From positions 45,411 through 109,410 of the forward strand of contig NZ_NFJV01000013.1 of the NCBI RefSeq assembly GCF_002160055.1: DNA of 64,000 nucleotides. Reading direction: 5' to 3'. Positions 29,236 through 37,239 of this stretch are shown one piece after another; the stretch's first letter is position 1, and each line of letters opens with the position of its first letter. Position numbers and translations under genes: made by a program. Source of the stretch: Mediterranea sp. An20 (GTDB taxonomy: Bacteria > Bacteroidota > Bacteroidia > Bacteroidales > Bacteroidaceae). The notes below the pieces were generated by a model. It searched no databases. It worked only from the letters and a program-made list of their open reading frames with translations, and had not been told where the DNA came from.

Positions 29236-30733
29236 CTTCCATTCTTGATAATTTAATAATGAATTCGCTTCCCTGTCCCGTTTCGCTGTGTGCTTCCACC
29301 GTGCCGCCGTGCTTTTCCACCATCGTCTTGACGTAGAACAGGCCGAGTCCGTAGCCTTTCACCTCGTGCCGGTTGCCTGTGGGGACGCGGTAGAACTTGT
29401 CGAACACCCGGGGCAGTTTGTCGTGGGGAATGCCGATGCCGTGGTCGCGAACGGAAATCACGGTGTACATCTCTTGCTTGTGGCTGGTAATCTCCACTTC
29501 GGCTTTCTTCGGAGAATACTTGATGGCGTTGTCCAGCAGGTTGCTCACGATGTTGCAGAAATGGGTGCGGTCGGCCGTGACGGTCAGGTCGGGCGGCGTG
29601 ATATGCAAGGCTATATCCACGGGCTTGTCTGCTTTCAGCCTGTGTTGTTCGATAAGGGGGGCGATGGCTTCGCCCACGGCAAAGGTCGTGGGGTGCAGGC
29701 GGAAGGTCCTGCGCCGCTCCATGGAGAGGGAGAGAATCTGCTCCACCAGTCCGCCGAGCAGCTTCAGTTGTTCCTGGCAGATGTGCAGGTAACGGTTGCG
29801 TTTGGCTGCGTCGGCATCTGCACCGAAGTTCAGCAGGGCGTCGTTGGCGGCGTAGGCCACGGCGATGGGCGTCTTCAGTTCGTGGGTGATGTTGTTGGTG
29901 AAATCGTCCTTCATCTCCTCCAAGGTGCGTTGGCGCAGCAGGATGCGGATGAGGTACCAGAAGGAGAACCCCAGCACCACCAGGATGAAAGCCGATGTGG
30001 CCAGTATGCCCGCCATCTGCCGGAGCACGAGGCCGTCCACCGGCTCCATGGTGAGGCGGTATATCCAATGGTAGTGCAGGTCGTAGGCATAATCGTAGGT
30101 CACGGCCCGGGGCGAGGGCACATATCCCTGCGTGCCGCCCACGGCCAGCGTATCGGTGAACACATAGCTGGAGTCGTAGGTCGCGCCCCGGTGCAGATGC
30201 TCCAGGTGATAATCGGCCGTGATATCCACCTGTCTCAACTCTTCGGCCAGCAGGCTGTCGTAAGCCTGGAAGTCAGGGTCGTTCAATACATCCAGACCGC
30301 CGTGCAGCCCGCGTTGGAAGTATGCGGCCAGTTCCTGCATCGTGTTCTTCCGTCCGAAGAGGAAGCCCATGTCGCTGGTGTGCAGGGACGACTGCATGTG
30401 GGCCGTGTCCTTCATGGTCTGCTGCGTCAGGTTGATGAGCGTGGAGTCGCCCTTCTGTTCGGTGACGATGGTGCGGCTTTCCACGTAGGGAGTATCGTTG
30501 TTGAACCCGGCGTTGACGGACACCTCGCCGTGTTCGGTAGAGTCCCGGTTCAGCCGGTCGATGCGGAGGATGATTTCGTTGTAGTCGCTCATGCGCAAGG
30601 CTTCGTTGATGTTGCGCTCCACGGCCTGCCGTTGCGTGCGGTAGAGGTTCACCAGCCAGTAGGCCTGGTAGGCGAAGATGGCCGCAAGCGAGAGGATGAC
30701 CACGAGGGCGATGTATTTCGAGGGCAGTTTCAT
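29225..30733 (-). CDS. rprX: Sensor histidine kinase, RprX-like
   Basis: 502 residues from ATG 30733 (MKLPSKYIALVVILS); a start 16 codons earlier would overlap the upstream gene. Two membrane helices (about residues 6-25 and 245-265) flank a periplasmic sensor domain. HisKA has phospho-His in NITHELKTPIAVAY and the HATPase domain has NLLDNAIKYSPK, RDHGIGIP and GYGLGLFYVK. Pairs with the adjacent RprY-like regulator. Base composition is distinctly GC-rich, giving long open frames on the opposite strand. Confidence 0.87.
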   Translation of the reverse strand: MKLPSKYIALVVILSLAAIFAYQAYWLVNLYRTQRQAVERNINEALRMSDYNEIILRIDRLNRDSTEHGEVSVNAGFNNDTPYVESRTIVTEQKGDSTLINLTQQTMKDTAHMQSSLHTSDMGFLFGRKNTMQELAAYFQRGLHGGLDVLNDPDFQAYDSLLAEELRQVDITADYHLEHLHRGATYDSSYVFTDTLAVGGTQGYVPSPRAVTYDYAYDLHYHWIYRLTMEPVDGLVLRQMAGILATSAFILVVLGFSFWYLIRILLRQRTLEEMKDDFTNNITHELKTPIAVAYAANDALLNFGADADAAKRNRYLHICQEQLKLLGGLVEQILSLSMERRRTFRLHPTTFAVGEAIAPLIEQHRLKADKPVDIALHITPPDLTVTADRTHFCNIVSNLLDNAIKYSPKKAEVEITSHKQEMYTVISVRDHGIGIPHDKLPRVFDKFYRVPTGNRHEVKGYGLGLFYVKTMVEKHGGTVEAHSETGQGSEFIIKLSRMEDEE

Positions 30734-30749
30734 GAGAATGCAGGGCGGA

Positions 30750-31787
30750 TTATTGGTCGGCGGCTTCTTCAAACTCTTCAATCCATGCCTTCAGCTTGCT
30801 TTGCAGCAGAGCTTTATCCGGCAGATAGAGGGCATATTGCTGTGCGTAGATATGGGCATCCTTGGGCAATGTCAGCTCTACCAGCGCGTCGTTTTTCGAT
30901 TCGCACAACAGGATACCGATGGTGGGATTCTCGAAATCCTGCTTTACATAACGGTCGAAATAGTTGACATACATCTGCATCTGTCTCAAATCCTGGTGGC
31001 TCAGGCGGTCTGTTTTCAAGTCTATCAGCACGTAGCACCGCAACAGTCTGTTGTAAAAGACCAGGTCTACAAAGAAATGTTCTTCGTCGAAAGTAAACCG
31101 TTTTTGACGTGCTTCAAACAGGAAGCCGCGCCCCATCTCCAGCAGAAACATTTGCATCTTGTCGATGATGGCCTGTTCAAGGCGGGTTTCTGTATAAACG
31201 GCCTGTGGCTTCAGCCCTAAGAATTCAAGCGTCAGCGGGTTTTTGATGATGTCGTCAGGTTTTTCCATCGTTTGTCCTTCGTTGGCCAGACGCATCACTT
31301 CTTCCTTGTTGCGGCTCAGTGCCAACCGCTCGTACAGGCTGCTGCCTACTTGCCGCTGGAGTTGGCGGACGCTCCATTGCTGGCGGGCGCACTCTATTTC
31401 GTAGAAGCTCCGTTCGGCGTCATCGGCAACGCGCATCAGCACCAGGTAGTGGCTCCATGAGAGGACGTTGGAAAAACTGTCTACACTGTGGACACTTTTT
31501 GAATATACATTGTAGAACTTGATGCATTTGTGCAAGGTTTCCAACGACCAGCCCTCCCCGTATCGCTCCGTCAGCCTTGCCGAAAGGCGTTTCAGTACTT
31601 CTTTGCCATACGCTGCGCGGGGGTTCCCTCCCTGCTCGTATTGCACGATGTAGTGGCCTACGCCATAGTAGGTGCGAACCATGGCCACGTTTACCGCCGT
31701 CTTTACTTGGCGGCGCGATCCTTCTATCAGTGTGGATATGTGGCAGAACAACTGGTCGAAGTCCTGCCCATCAGTCGGATGTGTCAT
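30750..31787 (-). CDS. YhcG/DUF1016-type PD-(D/E)XK nuclease-like protein
   Basis: 345 residues. N-terminal DUF1016 helical part (RTYYGVGHYIVQYEQGG, FYNVYSKSVHSVDSFSNVLSWSHY in pieces) and the C-terminal nuclease-like domain: ELGRGFLF-like EMGRGFLFEARQKRF, FFVDLVFYNRLLRCYVLIDLK (the D...D-x-K pattern) and GILLCESKND. Relatives are widespread and often placed near restriction or mobile genes; their role is not settled. Here it sits 16 bp upstream of rprX on the same strand, which suggests cotranscription with the two-component system. Confidence 0.88.
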   Translation of the reverse strand: MTHPTDGQDFDQLFCHISTLIEGSRRQVKTAVNVAMVRTYYGVGHYIVQYEQGGNPRAAYGKEVLKRLSARLTERYGEGWSLETLHKCIKFYNVYSKSVHSVDSFSNVLSWSHYLVLMRVADDAERSFYEIECARQQWSVRQLQRQVGSSLYERLALSRNKEEVMRLANEGQTMEKPDDIIKNPLTLEFLGLKPQAVYTETRLEQAIIDKMQMFLLEMGRGFLFEARQKRFTFDEEHFFVDLVFYNRLLRCYVLIDLKTDRLSHQDLRQMQMYVNYFDRYVKQDFENPTIGILLCESKNDALVELTLPKDAHIYAQQYALYLPDKALLQSKLKAWIEEFEEAADQ

Positions 31788-31816
31788 ACGTATCTTCTTA
31801 TTCCTGTTTAGCGGGA

Positions 31817-31824
31817 CAAAGATA
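31817..31824 (-). promoter_or_regulatory. -7 element for the YhcG-rprX-rprY unit
   Basis: CAAAGATA reads TATCTTTG on the minus strand, 29 bp upstream of the ATG at 31787. No matching -33 box was seen. Confidence 0.55.
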
Positions 31825-31875
31825 AATCAATTCTCCCGGATATGGCAGGCAGGGCAGCATGAAATAGGAGGGACG

Positions 31876-31905
31876 GTAAGACTAAATAACACTTCCAGTA
31901 AGACT
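31876..31905. repeat. GTAAGACT direct repeat, copies 22 bp apart
   Basis: GTAAGACT at 31876-31883 and again at 31898-31905, exactly 22 bp apart, with similar flanks (TAACACTTCC and TAAGCCGCTTCC). Possibly two units of a decayed 22-bp array. It lies in the 311-bp divergent spacer between the YhcG-like gene and the receptor gene. Otherwise the spacer holds the two promoters and a 6-bp hairpin at 32048-32063. Confidence 0.35.
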
Positions 31906-31946
31906 TGCTAAGCCGCTTCCTTCTCATCTATCGGGGAAAAATGCCG

Positions 31947-31953
31947 TACTTTG
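31947..31953 (+). promoter_or_regulatory. Possible -7 element TACTTTG for the receptor gene
   Basis: TACTTTG is one base short of TAnnTTTG. It would give a leader of about 140 nt containing the hairpin GCCTAA/TTAGGC at 32048-32063. Confidence 0.35.
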
Positions 31954-32098
31954 CACCATTTTTCAGATAAGGAAGAGAATAGAAAAGGTGCCATCTTTTT
32001 CTTGTCAAGGTAGCAAGGAGGTTGTCTCTTAATGCAATCAAGGCAAGGCCTAAGTTTTTAGGCTAATGTGGAAAAATAGAACTAAAATGAGGATAAGT

Positions 32099-34192
32099 AT
32101 GAAACGAATGACTCTATGGGCATTTGCCATGCTATGCGTGCAAATGCTGGATGCGCAAGAAGTGAAGACGGACAGCCTCTGGGCGGACAGCCTGGTGCAG
32201 ACGCTGCCCGAGGTGATGGTGACGGGCGAGCGTCCCGTGGTGCGGGCCAAGGCCGGGAAGCTGGAGTATGACCTACCGCGCCTCATCGAGGGCAAACCCG
32301 TGGACAATATCTACGATGCCCTGAAGCAGTTGCCCGGCGTGGTGGAGATGAACGGCTCGCTGACCCTCGGTGCGCGCAGTGTTACCGTCGTCCTGGATGG
32401 CAAGGTGACGAACATGAGCACGGAGCAGCTCTACGCCCTCCTCCGGTCGATGCCCGCCGACCGTGTGGAGCAGGTGGACGTGATGTTCAACGCCCCGGCG
32501 CGTTACCAGGTGCGCGGCGCGATGATTGACGTGCGGCTGCGCCATCGCATCGGCGACCCCGGCACGGTGCAGGGCGAAGTCTACGGCAAGTACGACCAGA
32601 GCCACGAGGCCAGCTTCCAGGAGCGCGCCTCCTTCTTATATAATGGTGGACGATTCTCTCTCGACCTTCTTTACTCGCACGACCACGGCAAGGGCTTCAA
32701 CACCACCGACAAGGAGGCGCGCCACTGGCAGGAGGCCACGGACGAGACGCACCTCATCGAGAACCACGAGGTGATGCGCGGCCGGAGCCATACGCACAAT
32801 TTCCGGCTGGGGGCGGACTACGACATCGGGAAAGACCACGCCCTCTCCTTCGTCTACAACGGTGCATACGCCACCAGCCATACCCGCCAGCACACCACGG
32901 GCACGCAGACGGCCACCAACCTGAGTACGCAGACTTCGTGGCTGCACAACGGCCGTCTGGATTACGAGGCGCCCATCGGGCTGAAGGCAGGCGCGGAGTT
33001 CACGTGGTATCAAGCCCCCGGCGACCAACTCCTCCACAGCGAGATGGAGGGCGCCCGCATGGACTTCTACACCACGGACAAGCAGCGCATCAATGCCTGG
33101 AAGTTCTTCCTTGCGCAAGAACATGCGCTGAAGAACGGATGGGGACTGAACTACGGGGCGACATACACCACGAGCGTGGACAACTCGTACCAGTACTATT
33201 ATAATGAAGAATTGAGAATGAAGAATGAAGAATCCGTGTTGCCGCCGGACATGCGGTCGCGCCGCAGGGAGCAGACGCTCAACCTCTATGCCGGGTTCAA
33301 CAAGAGCTTCGGGCAGAAGTGGATGCTGGACTTCTCGCTGGCGGGTGAGTGCTACAAGACGCCCGTGTGGGATGAGTGGGATGTCTATCCCGTGCTGAAT
33401 GTGACTTACCTGCCCAAGCCGGGGCACATCCTGCAACTGTCCTTCAGCAGCGACAAGAGCTATCCGTCCTACTGGGAAGTGCAGGACGCCGTGTCCTACC
33501 TGGGCGGCGGATACTCCGAGATACAGGGCAACCCGCTGCTGAAGCCCGAGAAAGACTACCAACTTTCGCTGAGCTACATCTTGAAGTCGAAGTACGTTTT
33601 CTCTTTCTGGTTCGACCACAACAAGGACATGTCCATGCAGACCCTCTACCAGTCGCCGGAGAAGTTGCTGGAGATATACAAGTCTCTGAACTTCGACTTC
33701 CGGCAACAGGCAGTCGTGCAGGTCTCAGTCCCCTTCAAGGTCGGCCAGTGGCTCGACTCGCGCCTCACCCTGGTGGGCATGTGGCTGCGCGACAAGGACT
33801 CCGACTTCTACGACCTGCCCTTCGACCGCCGTACATTGGCGGGTGTCGCCGTGCTGAACGCTACCTTCAAGCTGCCAGTCAAGCCCGACCTTCGCCTGAC
33901 GCTTAACGGCTTCTGCCAGACCGGGGCCATACAGGGCATCTACGACCTGCCCACCAGCGGCAATCTCGACCTTGGCCTGCGTTATGCCTTTGCCGGGGGC
34001 AACTGCATCCTCACGGCCTGGTGCAAAGACATTTTCCAGACGGCCGGCATCGACCCGCAGATACGCTATGGCCGCCAATGGGTGACGAACGATTATTCAT
34101 GCTTCCGCTCGGTGGGCCTCTCCTTTGCCTGGAAGTTTGGCGGCTATCAGGAGAAGAAAAGGGAAGGGGTGGATACTTCGCGGTTCAAGTAA
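32099..34192 (+). CDS. TonB-dependent-receptor-like outer-membrane beta-barrel protein
   Basis: 697 residues from ATG 32099; an ATG 11 codons earlier lacks a better signal peptide. Signal ends at MLDAQ. A plug domain follows (LPEVMVTGERPVV, PVDNIYDALKQLPGVVE, VTVVLDGKV), then a large barrel rich in alternating aromatic strands (OMP beta-barrel 3 type). No N-terminal carboxypeptidase-like domain or TonB-box was recognised. It is markedly GC-rich relative to flanking DNA. At 33203-33232 an AT-rich segment encodes NEELRMKNEE, which looks like a dispersed repeat inserted in frame. Substrate unknown. Confidence 0.85.
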   Translation: MKRMTLWAFAMLCVQMLDAQEVKTDSLWADSLVQTLPEVMVTGERPVVRAKAGKLEYDLPRLIEGKPVDNIYDALKQLPGVVEMNGSLTLGARSVTVVLDGKVTNMSTEQLYALLRSMPADRVEQVDVMFNAPARYQVRGAMIDVRLRHRIGDPGTVQGEVYGKYDQSHEASFQERASFLYNGGRFSLDLLYSHDHGKGFNTTDKEARHWQEATDETHLIENHEVMRGRSHTHNFRLGADYDIGKDHALSFVYNGAYATSHTRQHTTGTQTATNLSTQTSWLHNGRLDYEAPIGLKAGAEFTWYQAPGDQLLHSEMEGARMDFYTTDKQRINAWKFFLAQEHALKNGWGLNYGATYTTSVDNSYQYYYNEELRMKNEESVLPPDMRSRRREQTLNLYAGFNKSFGQKWMLDFSLAGECYKTPVWDEWDVYPVLNVTYLPKPGHILQLSFSSDKSYPSYWEVQDAVSYLGGGYSEIQGNPLLKPEKDYQLSLSYILKSKYVFSFWFDHNKDMSMQTLYQSPEKLLEIYKSLNFDFRQQAVVQVSVPFKVGQWLDSRLTLVGMWLRDKDSDFYDLPFDRRTLAGVAVLNATFKLPVKPDLRLTLNGFCQTGAIQGIYDLPTSGNLDLGLRYAFAGGNCILTAWCKDIFQTAGIDPQIRYGRQWVTNDYSCFRSVGLSFAWKFGGYQEKKREGVDTSRFK
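33203..33232 (+). repeat. AT-rich repeat-like segment inserted in frame in the receptor gene
   Basis: AATGAAGAATTGAGAATGAA continuing GAATGAAGAA, 30 bp, encodes NEELRMKNEE. The composition contrasts with the GC-rich gene and resembles GAAGAATTAAGAATGAAG repeats seen in Bacteroides spacers (a similar tract follows atpF at 20086-20101). No frame disruption. Confidence 0.6.
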
Positions 34193-34337
34193 AATTCTCC
34201 ATGTGCTTTTGGGGGCTCTGTAACGGATAAGTGTAGAAGGGGAATTGCGGTAAATCTACTCACGGCTTGCCAGGATAAGGATTGATTCATATTTTGTTGA
34301 TAATCAATATGCTATTACTAATATATTACCACTCTGC

Positions 34338-34412
34338 TGCTGATGGCTTGGCAGTGGATTGGTTATCGCTTAGCAATGGATTGCTGATAGCTTGGCAATG
34401 GATTGCTTATTG
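34338..34412. repeat. Intergenic 22-bp tandem array C (three units plus partial)
   Basis: Units at 34338 (TGCTGATGGCT, TGGCAGTGGAT), 34360 (TGGTTATCGCT, TAGCAATGGAT), 34382 (TGCTGATAGCT, TGGCAATGGAT) and a partial unit at 34404. TG or TA recurs every 11 bp. The unit is clearly related to array B, and both are followed by TTGAGNCTG. It lies in the 432-bp spacer before the LTA-synthase-like gene; the rest of that spacer shows only the promoter. Confidence 0.8.
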
Positions 34413-34587
34413 AGACTGCTTGTGTGGGTAGGATTCCCGTTCATCCGTTTGAGGTAATTTCATTGTGCGGAATATGGGGCAACGAAGCGGGCAGGGGTGC
34501 CGGCTTATAGTCAATGACTTGGAATAAAAAATACTGTAAGAACAGTTTCTTATCTGATTGAAAGTTTTTTTTCCTCATAAAAAAAAC

Positions 34588-34595
34588 TACTTTTG
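34588..34595 (+). promoter_or_regulatory. -7 element TACTTTTG for the envelope operon
   Basis: TACTTTTG matches TAnnTTTG; TTTT at 34565-34568 stands where the -33 TTTG would be, 19 bp upstream. 29 bp before the ATG. Confidence 0.6.
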
Positions 34596-34624
34596 CGGAG
34601 AATTTTATCAAATGAACTCACGCA

Positions 34625-36490
34625 ATGAGAGAAAGAATAGGCTGCTTAATCAAAACTTACGGGTTATTTGTTTGTCTTTTTGTCATACAGAAGCCGCTAT
34701 TCATGCTGTTTTATAATGCGCTATATGCCGATTGCCCGTGGGCAGATTGGCTACGCGTGCTATGGTATGGTTTGCCGCTCGATCTTTGTGTGGCAGGGTA
34801 TCTTACGGTTTTGCCCGGCTCCTTGCTCGTTGTTTCTGCATGGACTCAGGCCCGATGGCTGCGCATGGTCTGGCAGATATATTTGTGGGTGGTGTCTTTG
34901 CTTCTTGGAGTTGTATTCGTGACAGATTTGGTTCTTTATGAATATTGGGGATTCCGCTTGGATACAACCCCCTTTTTCTATTTCTTCTCTTCGCCGAAAG
35001 TTGCAGTAGCCAGTACAAGTGGTTGGATGGCGGCATTAGGTTTTCTGTTGATGGCTGTGACTACAGTGTTGATATACATTTTGCTATATGTGGTTACATA
35101 TCGTCCGCTGGACCGGCTGAAGGTACCTTTCCGCCGTGTGCGGGTTTCTATGGTGATGTTGTTTCTTACAGTATGTTTGTTTGTTCCCATTCGGGGTGGA
35201 TTCACGTCGTCAGCAATAAATATAGGAAAAGCTTATTTCAGTACCAACCGGCAGTTGAATCATGCTGCCGTCAATCCGGCGTTCAGCTTGCTGGAATCAG
35301 TGTCTGAGCAGACAAATTTTTCTGCACAATACCGTTTCCTTCAACCCGCAGATGCCGATAATCTGTTTGCCACTTTGCTGGACCCTCAGGTTAAAGCCGC
35401 TTCGACTTCCGTTGCTGTCCCAGATAGCCTGCATGCTCTTTTGAACACATCCCGTCCTGACATTCTATTTATTGTTTTAGAAAGTTTCTCTTCACATCTC
35501 ATGTCAACGCTGGGAGGTAAGGGCAATGCGACCCCTTGCCTTGATTCGTTAGCTGACGAAGGGGTGTTGTTTACCCATTTGTATGCCAATAGCTTTCGTA
35601 CCGACCGGGGATTGGTCTCTTTGCTTAGCGGTTATCCGGCACAGCCAACTACCAGCATCCTGAAATTTTCCCGTAAGACACAGTCGCTGCCGGCTATAGT
35701 TGGCGTGCTGAAAGAAGAAGGATATGCCACATGCTATTATTATGGCGGCGATGTCGATTTTGCTAATATGCGTTTCTATTTGATGTCTTCGGGCTTTGAG
35801 AACCTTGTGTGTGATAGTGATTTCCCGTCTGCCGAACGTTTAGGCAAGTGGGGAGCGCATGACCATATTGTTTTTCGTCGGTTGTTGGACGACCTTCGCG
35901 CTGATTCCTTTCCTTCGGAGAGACCATTCTTCCGTGTGCTCCAGACATCGAGCAGTCACGAGCCTTTTGAAGTGCCCTATCGCCGTCTGTCTAACGACCG
36001 TCTGAATGCTTTTGCCTATACAGACAGTTGTGTGGGTGATTTTATCCGTCAGTTCCGTAACTTGCCCCAATGGAAGAATACACTTGTGGTGCTGGTTTCA
36101 GACCATCAGGGAGGGTATCCTGAGGTTTTGAGTAATTTCAGTGAAGAACGCTATCGCATTCCTATGTTGTGGCTGGGAGGGGCGGTACAACGCACTTCCC
36201 GCATCGACACCTATGGCTCGCAGCATGACCTCGCTGCTACCTTGCTGGCTCAGTTGGGGTTACCTCACGGGCAGTTTGTTTTCAGCAAGGATATGCTTAA
36301 TCCGCAAGCTCCCCATTTTGCCTATTTTACTTTTCCGGGGATGTTGGGGATGCTGACCGATACGTCTTGTGCAGTTTATGATATTAGTGCGGAAATACCC
36401 GTTACTATGCAGGGAAACTGGCCCGAGCGGACGTTAGTGGAAGCCATGGCTTATTTGCAGAAACTTTATGACGATATAACTAAAAGATGA
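34625..36490 (+). CDS. LTA-synthase/MdoB-like membrane sulfatase-fold enzyme
   Basis: 621 residues. Five membrane helices in the first ~200 residues, then an alkaline-phosphatase/sulfatase-fold domain: PDILFIVLESFSSHLM (metal Glu), ANSFRTDRGLVSLLSGYP (with the nucleophile Thr expected in FRTDRG), HEPFEVP and VSDHQGGYPE (metal Asp-His). The family transfers phosphoglycerol or phosphoethanolamine to envelope glycans or lipids. In Bacteroides the acceptor is unknown to me. Followed 4 bp later by a PAP2 phosphatase, which suits recycling of a lipid by-product. Confidence 0.87.
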   Translation: MRERIGCLIKTYGLFVCLFVIQKPLFMLFYNALYADCPWADWLRVLWYGLPLDLCVAGYLTVLPGSLLVVSAWTQARWLRMVWQIYLWVVSLLLGVVFVTDLVLYEYWGFRLDTTPFFYFFSSPKVAVASTSGWMAALGFLLMAVTTVLIYILLYVVTYRPLDRLKVPFRRVRVSMVMLFLTVCLFVPIRGGFTSSAINIGKAYFSTNRQLNHAAVNPAFSLLESVSEQTNFSAQYRFLQPADADNLFATLLDPQVKAASTSVAVPDSLHALLNTSRPDILFIVLESFSSHLMSTLGGKGNATPCLDSLADEGVLFTHLYANSFRTDRGLVSLLSGYPAQPTTSILKFSRKTQSLPAIVGVLKEEGYATCYYYGGDVDFANMRFYLMSSGFENLVCDSDFPSAERLGKWGAHDHIVFRRLLDDLRADSFPSERPFFRVLQTSSSHEPFEVPYRRLSNDRLNAFAYTDSCVGDFIRQFRNLPQWKNTLVVLVSDHQGGYPEVLSNFSEERYRIPMLWLGGAVQRTSRIDTYGSQHDLAATLLAQLGLPHGQFVFSKDMLNPQAPHFAYFTFPGMLGMLTDTSCAVYDISAEIPVTMQGNWPERTLVEAMAYLQKLYDDITKR

Positions 36491-36494
36491 TAAG

Positions 36495-37151
36495 ATGACA
36501 GACTTTTTACAACTGCTAAAGGATTGGGATACTTCATTTTTGTTAGCAATCAATGGATGGCACAGCCCTTTCTTTGATACGTTTATGTACACGTATAGTG
36601 GCAAGCTGATTTGGGTGCCGATGTATGTGGCTTTGGTGTATGTACTTTTCCGCAATCTTCAGTGGAAGGTGGCTTTGATGTGTCTCGTAGGAGTGGCTTT
36701 GACCATTGTGTTTGCCGATCAGGTAGGTGCTTCTCTCATCCGTCCGTGGGTGGAACGCCTCAGGCCGTCTAATCTGGACAATCCCATTTCGGAATATGTG
36801 CATTTAGTCAACGGCTACCGGGGAGGGCGGTATGGTTTCCCGTCATGCCATGCAGCCAATACATTTGGATTGGCCTTTTATCTGATGTTCCTCATCCGTC
36901 GGAAAGGTTTTACTTGGCTGATGGTGGCTTGGGCTGTGCTGACTTGTTATTCGCGTGCTTATCTTGGAGTGCATTATCCGGGCGACTTACTGGCTGGAGC
37001 CCTGATCGGTTTGTGTGGAGCTGCATTGATGTATGGGGTGCTGGTCAGATGGGGACGTTATCGTCGTCCCAGACAGTTCAAGGAGCTATGGGTGCCTATG
37101 GCCGTGTGTATGCTGACTGTAGCCGGGATATTGGTGTATGCCGCCTTCTGA
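36495..37151 (+). CDS. PAP2-family phosphatase
   Basis: 218 residues, six membrane helices. The three phosphatase motifs are present: IRPWVERLRPSN (motif 1), PSCHAANTF (motif 2, with Cys in place of the usual Gly) and SRAYLGVHYPGDLLAG (motif 3, SR-x5-H-x3-D). It dephosphorylates lipid phosphates such as phosphatidate or undecaprenyl pyrophosphate. Nearly abuts the LTA-synthase-like gene. Confidence 0.92.
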   Translation: MTDFLQLLKDWDTSFLLAINGWHSPFFDTFMYTYSGKLIWVPMYVALVYVLFRNLQWKVALMCLVGVALTIVFADQVGASLIRPWVERLRPSNLDNPISEYVHLVNGYRGGRYGFPSCHAANTFGLAFYLMFLIRRKGFTWLMVAWAVLTCYSRAYLGVHYPGDLLAGALIGLCGAALMYGVLVRWGRYRRPRQFKELWVPMAVCMLTVAGILVYAAF

Positions 37152-37239
37152 TGGGCACTTCGGATGAAAGGTTTTGATTTTGGGGCGAACAACTTGTGGC
37201 TTTGGCGTGTTATCACAAGCATATAAAACTATTTGAATT

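Noticed and set aside
29288..30967. 559-codon open frame on the plus strand opposite rprX
   Set aside because: Shadow of a GC-rich gene on the other strand. The minus-strand frame has full kinase motifs; this frame has no domain pattern.
32636..33706. 356-codon open frame opposite the receptor gene
   Set aside because: Same cause: high GC keeps the antisense frame open. No recognisable fold, and the plus strand clearly encodes a plug and barrel.
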